Assembly: GCA_045592225.1 (NCBI GenBank)
Contig: JAZNUH010000003.1
Coordinates: 1 to 17,935, forward strand
Length of the DNA stretch: 17,935 bases
Source: JAZNUH01 sp045592225
GTDB lineage: Bacteria > Bacillota > Clostridia > UMGS1883 > UMGS1540
Reading direction: 5' to 3'
The first letter of the stretch is position 1. Each line of letters opens with the position of its first letter. This document shows positions 13,614 to 17,935 of the stretch, one piece after another. The translations under genes and the position numbers were made by a program. Under the pieces are notes generated by a model. That model had not been told where the DNA came from, made no database searches, and saw only the letters and a program-made list of their open reading frames with translations.

Positions 13614-15431
13614 GTGAAAACAGGAAACATATCAATAAACACCGAAAATATTTTTCCTATTATAAAAAAATGGCTGTATTCGGACAAGGATATTTTTATA
13701 AGAGAGCTGGTATCAAATGCCTGTGATGCGGTAACAAAGCTTAAGAAAATCGCATCGGCAGGGGATGCGGAAATAAGTGATGACAGTTTTGAAGTAAACG
13801 TAATTATCAACAAGGAGGAAAAAACTCTCACCTTTACCGATAACGGAATTGGCATGACCGCTGATGAGGTTGTAAAATATATTGCAGAAATTGCCTTCTC
13901 GGGTGCAGAGGAATTTATAAGACAGTACGAGGAAAAAACCGGTGATGAAAATGTTATTATAGGTCACTTCGGTCTTGGCTTTTACTCTGCATTTATGGTG
14001 GCGGACAGCGTGGATATAAAAACTCTGTCCTATAAGCCCGATGCAAAGGCTGTACTGTGGAAATGCGACGGCGGTACAGAATACACATTGGAAGAAATCG
14101 ACAAGAGCACAAGAGGAACAGAAATTGTGCTGCATATCGCAGAGGACAGCGAGGATTTTCTTGAAGAAGCAACTGTCCGCGGAGTGCTTGACAAATACTG
14201 TGCATTTATGCCTGTAGAGGTTTATCTTTCTGAAGCCGGCAAGGAAAAAGCGGCACAGCCCATAAATGACACTAAACCTCTGTGGCTTAAAAAACCCTCC
14301 GAATGCAGTGCAGAGGAATACAACGAATTTTATAAAAAAGTATTTAATGACTACAATGACCCGCTTTTCTATATACATTTAAATGTGGAGTATCCCTTTA
14401 ACCTTAAGGGTATTCTCTATTTCCCCAAGCTTAAAAACCAGTTTGAAACAATGGACGGACAGATAAAGCTGTTTAATAATCAGGTGTTTGTAGCTGATAA
14501 TATTAAAGAAGTTATACCCGAATTTCTGCTTCTGCTCAAGGGTTGTATAGATTGTCCCGACCTGCCCCTTAACGTGTCAAGAAGCTTTTTGCAAAATGAC
14601 GGATATGTTTCAAAGGTTTCATCCCACATTACCAAAAAGGTTGCAGATAAGCTGACAGGAATGTTTAATACAGACCGCGAAAACTTTAACAGCTACTGGG
14701 ATGATATAAATCCCTTTGTAAAATTCGGTTGCCTCAGGGACGAAAAGTTTTATGAAAAGGTTAAAAATATTCTTATTTTCAAAACCCTTGACGGAGAATA
14801 TAAAACTCTGTCCGATTGTATGGACGATGCCAAGGCGGAAAACCACGAAAACGAAATTTACTATGTGTCCGACGAGCTTCAGCAGGGACAGTATATTGAG
14901 CTTTTCAAAAACCACGGCATAAGCGCTGTTATGCTTCCCGGCATACTTGACAATCACTTTATTTCCTTTGAGGAAATGCACAATAACGGGCTGCATTTTT
15001 CGCGTATTGACTCGGCAATTGCTTCGGGCATTAAGGGTGAGGAAAACACAGACGCGGAAAAGGTAAGTCAGCTTTTCAAAGAAGCAATAGCAGATGAAAA
15101 GCTTAAAATAGAAACATCGCCTCTGGGTGCGGATGATGCACCTGCGGTACTTCTTCTCAGCGAGCAGTCCAGAAGAATGAGCGAAATGGCAAAGCTGTAC
15201 GGCGGCGCAATGCCCGAGGGAATGTTTATAGCAGAATACACCTTAAGCATTAACACAGGCAGTCCTGTAATAAAGAGCATAGCTGATACACAGGACAAGG
15301 AAATGGCAATAAAAGCCTGCAAGCAGGTTTACGATATGGCGAGAATAGCACAGGCACCTCTTGACAGTGCATCACTTAAAGAATTTATTAAACGTTCAGC
15401 AGAAATAATGAACGACGCTTTATCAAAATAG
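13614..15431 (+). CDS. htpG: Molecular chaperone HtpG (Hsp90)
   Basis: Bacterial Hsp90, a cytosolic ATP-dependent chaperone. The 605-residue length is close to the usual 610-630. The GHKL ATPase domain has all key motifs: E31 and N35/D38 in ELVSNACDA, DNGIGM (76-81), and the lid motif GHFGLGFYSAFMVA (117-130). The middle domain contains the conserved DLPLNVSRSFLQ region with its arginine. The C-terminal dimerisation part is present and intact. The start is the GTG at 13614, seven bases after AAAGGAAG (13599-13606), which gives the family N-terminus (KTGNISINTENIFPIIKK); an earlier GTG at 13590 lies upstream of this site. It is the first of a rightward run and ends 11 bp before glmM. Confidence 0.96.
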   Translation: MKTGNISINTENIFPIIKKWLYSDKDIFIRELVSNACDAVTKLKKIASAGDAEISDDSFEVNVIINKEEKTLTFTDNGIGMTADEVVKYIAEIAFSGAEEFIRQYEEKTGDENVIIGHFGLGFYSAFMVADSVDIKTLSYKPDAKAVLWKCDGGTEYTLEEIDKSTRGTEIVLHIAEDSEDFLEEATVRGVLDKYCAFMPVEVYLSEAGKEKAAQPINDTKPLWLKKPSECSAEEYNEFYKKVFNDYNDPLFYIHLNVEYPFNLKGILYFPKLKNQFETMDGQIKLFNNQVFVADNIKEVIPEFLLLLKGCIDCPDLPLNVSRSFLQNDGYVSKVSSHITKKVADKLTGMFNTDRENFNSYWDDINPFVKFGCLRDEKFYEKVKNILIFKTLDGEYKTLSDCMDDAKAENHENEIYYVSDELQQGQYIELFKNHGISAVMLPGILDNHFISFEEMHNNGLHFSRIDSAIASGIKGEENTDAEKVSQLFKEAIADEKLKIETSPLGADDAPAVLLLSEQSRRMSEMAKLYGGAMPEGMFIAEYTLSINTGSPVIKSIADTQDKEMAIKACKQVYDMARIAQAPLDSASLKEFIKRSAEIMNDALSK

Positions 15432-15442
15432 GAGGAATTATT

Positions 15443-16789
15443 ATGGCAAGAATGTTTGGAACAGACGGAGTACGCGGCATAGCAAATGTAGAACTTACAA
15501 GTGAGCTTGCGTTTAAGCTTGGTCAGGCAGGTGCACGCGTACTTGCAAAAACATCTTCCGGCACACCTACTGTACTTATAGGTAAGGATACAAGAATTTC
15601 AGGTGATATGCTTGAATGTGCACTTGCAGCAGGTATATGCTCTGTAGGTGCAAATGCAGTTTTTGCGGGGGTTATACCCACACCCGCCATCGCATACCTT
15701 ACAAGAAAATACAAGGCAAGCGCAGGTGTAGTTATATCTGCATCACACAACCCTGCAAAATATAACGGTATTAAATTTTTCAGCGGCACAGGCTTTAAGC
15801 TGCCCGATGAGGTAGAGGATGAAATAGAAGCACTTATAGAATCGGGTGTAACAGATTTGCCGGGTGGAGATGCGGTTGGCAAAATTACATACGCAACCGA
15901 GGCCATTGCTGATTATGCCGATTTTGCGGCATCCACCATTGACTGCACACTGGACGGACTTAAAATAGCGGTTGACTGTGCAAACGGTGCGTCTTATAAG
16001 GTAGCACCTGCTGTACTGGAACGTTTGGGCGCAAAGGTTACTGTAATTTCAAACCAGCCAAACGGCATAAACATAAATGCAAAATGCGGCTCTACTTACC
16101 TTGAAAATGTGGGCGAATTTGTCCGCGGCGGCGACTATGATATTGGTGTTGCCTTTGACGGTGATGCAGACAGAGTCCTGATTACCGATTCACAGGGCAA
16201 CGAAATAGACGGTGACAAGATTATGGCGGCACTTGCTCTTCAGCTTAAAAGCGAAGGCAAGCTTAAAAACAACACACTTGTTGCAACAGTTATGAGTAAT
16301 ATGGGACTGTTTATAATGGCAGAAAAGAACGGCATAAACGTGCTCAAAACCAAGGTTGGTGACAGATACGTGCTTGAAGAAATGATGGCAGGCGGTCACA
16401 TTATAGGTGGTGAGCAGTCGGGTCACATAATTTTAAGTGACCATAATACAACGGGTGACGGACTTGTTTCTGCTTTGCAGTTTTTAAGTACAATGAAGAA
16501 AACAGGCAAGAGTGCGGCACAGCTTGCATCGGTTATGGAAAAGCTGCCGCAGGTGCTTATAAATGTTAAGGTAGACAATGCAAAAAAGGCGGGTCTTGAC
16601 GGAGATGAAGAAATTGCCGCGAGAATAAAGGCGGCAGAGGATGTACTTGCAGGTACAGGCAGAGTGCTCATCCGTCCTTCAGGCACAGAGCCTAAAATAA
16701 GAGTTATGCTTGAAGGCAGTGATAAGGCTCTTATTCAGAAAGAGGCAGAGGCAATAGCGGCAATCATTAAGGAGAGATTAGGCGAATGA
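15443..16789 (+). CDS. glmM: Phosphoglucosamine mutase
   Basis: GlmM converts glucosamine-6-phosphate to glucosamine-1-phosphate, a step toward UDP-GlcNAc and cell wall synthesis. The 448-residue length is normal. The catalytic phosphoserine is S101 in SASHNP, magnesium is held by D239, D241 and D243 in DGDADR, the sugar-binding loop is GGEQSGH (322-328) and the phosphate-binding loop is RPSGTEPKIR (411-420). The N-terminus MARMFGTDGVRGIAN is the family signature. A GGAGG site (15431-15435) precedes the ATG. It follows htpG by 11 bp and overlaps the next gene by 4 bp. Confidence 0.97.
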   Translation: MARMFGTDGVRGIANVELTSELAFKLGQAGARVLAKTSSGTPTVLIGKDTRISGDMLECALAAGICSVGANAVFAGVIPTPAIAYLTRKYKASAGVVISASHNPAKYNGIKFFSGTGFKLPDEVEDEIEALIESGVTDLPGGDAVGKITYATEAIADYADFAASTIDCTLDGLKIAVDCANGASYKVAPAVLERLGAKVTVISNQPNGININAKCGSTYLENVGEFVRGGDYDIGVAFDGDADRVLITDSQGNEIDGDKIMAALALQLKSEGKLKNNTLVATVMSNMGLFIMAEKNGINVLKTKVGDRYVLEEMMAGGHIIGGEQSGHIILSDHNTTGDGLVSALQFLSTMKKTGKSAAQLASVMEKLPQVLINVKVDNAKKAGLDGDEEIAARIKAAEDVLAGTGRVLIRPSGTEPKIRVMLEGSDKALIQKEAEAIAAIIKERLGE

Positions 16790-17646
16790 GTATAAAATTT
16801 GGTCCTTCGGGCAATTCATTGTCCTTTTACGATCAGGGACTTAAGCATTCATATCAGATGCCTGCATGGCTTTCGGATATGGGTCTTTCGGCTTACGAGT
16901 ACCAGTGCTCAAAGGGTTGCAGAATAAAAACCGAAACGGCAGAGAAAATAGGAGAAGAGGCAAAAAAGCATAATATTGCATTGAGTATTCACGCACCCTA
17001 CTACATAAACCTTTCGTCAGAAGGGGAGAAAAGAGACAAATCGGTGGGTTATATCCTTGAAACCTTAAACGTGGCACGTCTTATGGGTGCAACAAGAATT
17101 GTTGTCCACTCGGGCGGATGCGCAACAATGTCAAGAGATGCGGCAATGGCACTGGCAAAGGATACATTGCGCCTTGCAATAGCGGAAGCGGACAATGCAG
17201 GCTTTTCGGATATACATATCTGCCCCGAAACCATGGGTAAAATAAATCAGCTCGGAACAATAGAAGAGGTTGTGGATTTTTGCCTTCTTGATGAAAGGCT
17301 TATTCCCACCATCGATTTCGGGCACTTAAATGCACGCACCTTTGGCGGTGTCAACGGCGCAGAGGATTATGCGGCGATACTTGACGAGGTTAAGAACAGA
17401 CTTGGAAGTGAAAGAGAAAAGCTTTTCCACTCCCATTTCAGCAAAATTGAGTATACCGAAAAGGGTGGGGAGAAAAAGCATCTCACCTTCGAGGATACTG
17501 TGTTCGGCCCTGACTTTGAGCCTCTGGCAGAGCTTGTTTGCAAGCGTGGACTTACTCCTACATTTATTTGTGAGTCGGACGGCACAATGGCAGAGGATGC
17601 TCTGGCTATGAAAAAAATGTATGAAGAAAAATTAAAGGAATTATAA
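16786..17646 (+). CDS. AP endonuclease family 2 (Nfo/deoxyribonuclease IV-like) TIM-barrel protein
   Basis: A 286-residue protein of the Nfo fold. Classical endonuclease IV cuts DNA at abasic sites with three zinc ions. Most ligands of E. coli Nfo have clear counterparts: H69 (SIHAPYY), H108 (VVHSGG), E148 (CPETMG), D177 and H180 (TIDFGH), H215 or H217 (FHSHFS) and E263 (ICESDG). The D-x-H pair near position 230 is not conserved: the segment reads GEKKHLTFED, so the histidine (H232) remains but the aspartate is a lysine. It may therefore be a repair enzyme with a modified site or a sugar-metabolism relative. Its ATG overlaps the glmM stop by 4 bp, giving coupled translation. Confidence 0.85.
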   Translation: MSIKFGPSGNSLSFYDQGLKHSYQMPAWLSDMGLSAYEYQCSKGCRIKTETAEKIGEEAKKHNIALSIHAPYYINLSSEGEKRDKSVGYILETLNVARLMGATRIVVHSGGCATMSRDAAMALAKDTLRLAIAEADNAGFSDIHICPETMGKINQLGTIEEVVDFCLLDERLIPTIDFGHLNARTFGGVNGAEDYAAILDEVKNRLGSEREKLFHSHFSKIEYTEKGGEKKHLTFEDTVFGPDFEPLAELVCKRGLTPTFICESDGTMAEDALAMKKMYEEKLKEL

Positions 17647-17647
17647 A

Positions 17648-17935
17648 ATGCATAAATCAAGATGTGAAAGGCTTTTAAAAACAGAAAACGGTCACTCGGA
17701 CGGAGTGCTCATCACTTCGGAGGCAAACCTCTTTTATATAAGTGGTTTTACGGGGGGAGAGGGTTATGCCCTTATTGCGCCCGAAAAGCGAGTGCTTTTT
17801 GTGGATTCACGATACACCGTACAGGCAAAGGAAGAAGCACCCGACTTCCGTGTGGTGCAGTTTGGCAGGTCACCGCTCGAGGTTATAGAAGAAGAAACCT
17901 CATATATGAAAAGAATAGGGTATGAGGATAAAAGT
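17648..17935 (+). CDS. M24 family aminopeptidase (Xaa-Pro type), N-terminal part
   Basis: The first 96 codons of a gene that runs off the right edge. The visible part, with DGVLITSEANLFYISGFTGGEGYALI and KRVLFVDSRYTVQA, is the creatinase-like N-terminal domain of Xaa-Pro aminopeptidases and dipeptidases, which remove residues before proline. The metal-binding catalytic domain lies outside the window, so activity cannot be judged. The ATG at 17648 follows the previous stop by one base and has AAAGGA at 17634-17639, inside the preceding gene, so it belongs to the same operon. In clostridia this gene often stands before efp, which cannot be tested here. Confidence 0.85.
   Translation, partial: MHKSRCERLLKTENGHSDGVLITSEANLFYISGFTGGEGYALIAPEKRVLFVDSRYTVQAKEEAPDFRVVQFGRSPLEVIEEETSYMKRIGYEDKS

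Noticed and set aside
1..17935. CRISPR array, toxin-antitoxin or phage-defence genes
   Set aside because: No regularly spaced repeats and no recognisable defence proteins. The only repeats are the MITE pair, the 46-bp pair, the 25-bp inverted pair and a trivial 15-bp pair.

Overview
The window comes from a moderately AT-rich bacterial chromosome, most likely a member of the Clostridia (Bacillota). The evidence is a T-box leader, consensus sigma-A promoters (TTGACA-17-TATAAT), strong AGGAGG ribosome binding sites, and proteins of clostridial type such as the UPF0237/UPF0210 pair, DUF896 and the yceD-rpmF pair. Most of it is ordinary core metabolism. I see no defence locus, prophage, CRISPR array, rRNA or tRNA.

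Layout. 1-1057: the start of a leftward KDPG-aldolase-like gene, divergent from an AraC-family regulator. 1074-5738: a leucine operon with a perfect promoter, a leucine-type T-box with terminator, then ridA, leuA (long LeuA2 type), leuC and leuD. An IS200-like REP-associated transposase gene sits 11 bp behind leuD, and no leuB is present. 5739-6113: an intergenic repeat region with two 46-bp direct repeats. 6114-6853: leftward yceD (DUF177) and rpmF. 6950-7466: a 68-residue ferritin-like mini-protein and a DUF896 protein. 7744-9486: azlC, azlD and a histidine phosphatase. 9623-11371: promoter, tandem glycine riboswitch and an AGCS sodium:alanine/glycine symporter, so glycine probably controls its own transporter. 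11528-13432: leftward ACT-domain protein and UPF0210 protein. 13529-17935: htpG, then glmM, an AP-endonuclease-like TIM barrel and the start of an M24 aminopeptidase, closely packed.

The most unusual content is not a protein. A 272-bp element with inverted ends and TA flanks occurs twice (7452-7723 and, on the other strand, 12892-13163). By hand alignment the copies match at about 258 of 272 positions. They look like a MITE. Both copies sit exactly between a stop codon and the next gene, oriented the same way relative to host transcription, and removing them rebuilds plausible ancestral gene junctions. The element folds on paper into two long arms with apical hairpins, with one covarying pair between copies. 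A second repeat curiosity is a perfect 25-bp inverted pair embedded in the coding sequence of the transposase-like gene.

All calls come from reading the sequence. No database search or folding program was run.
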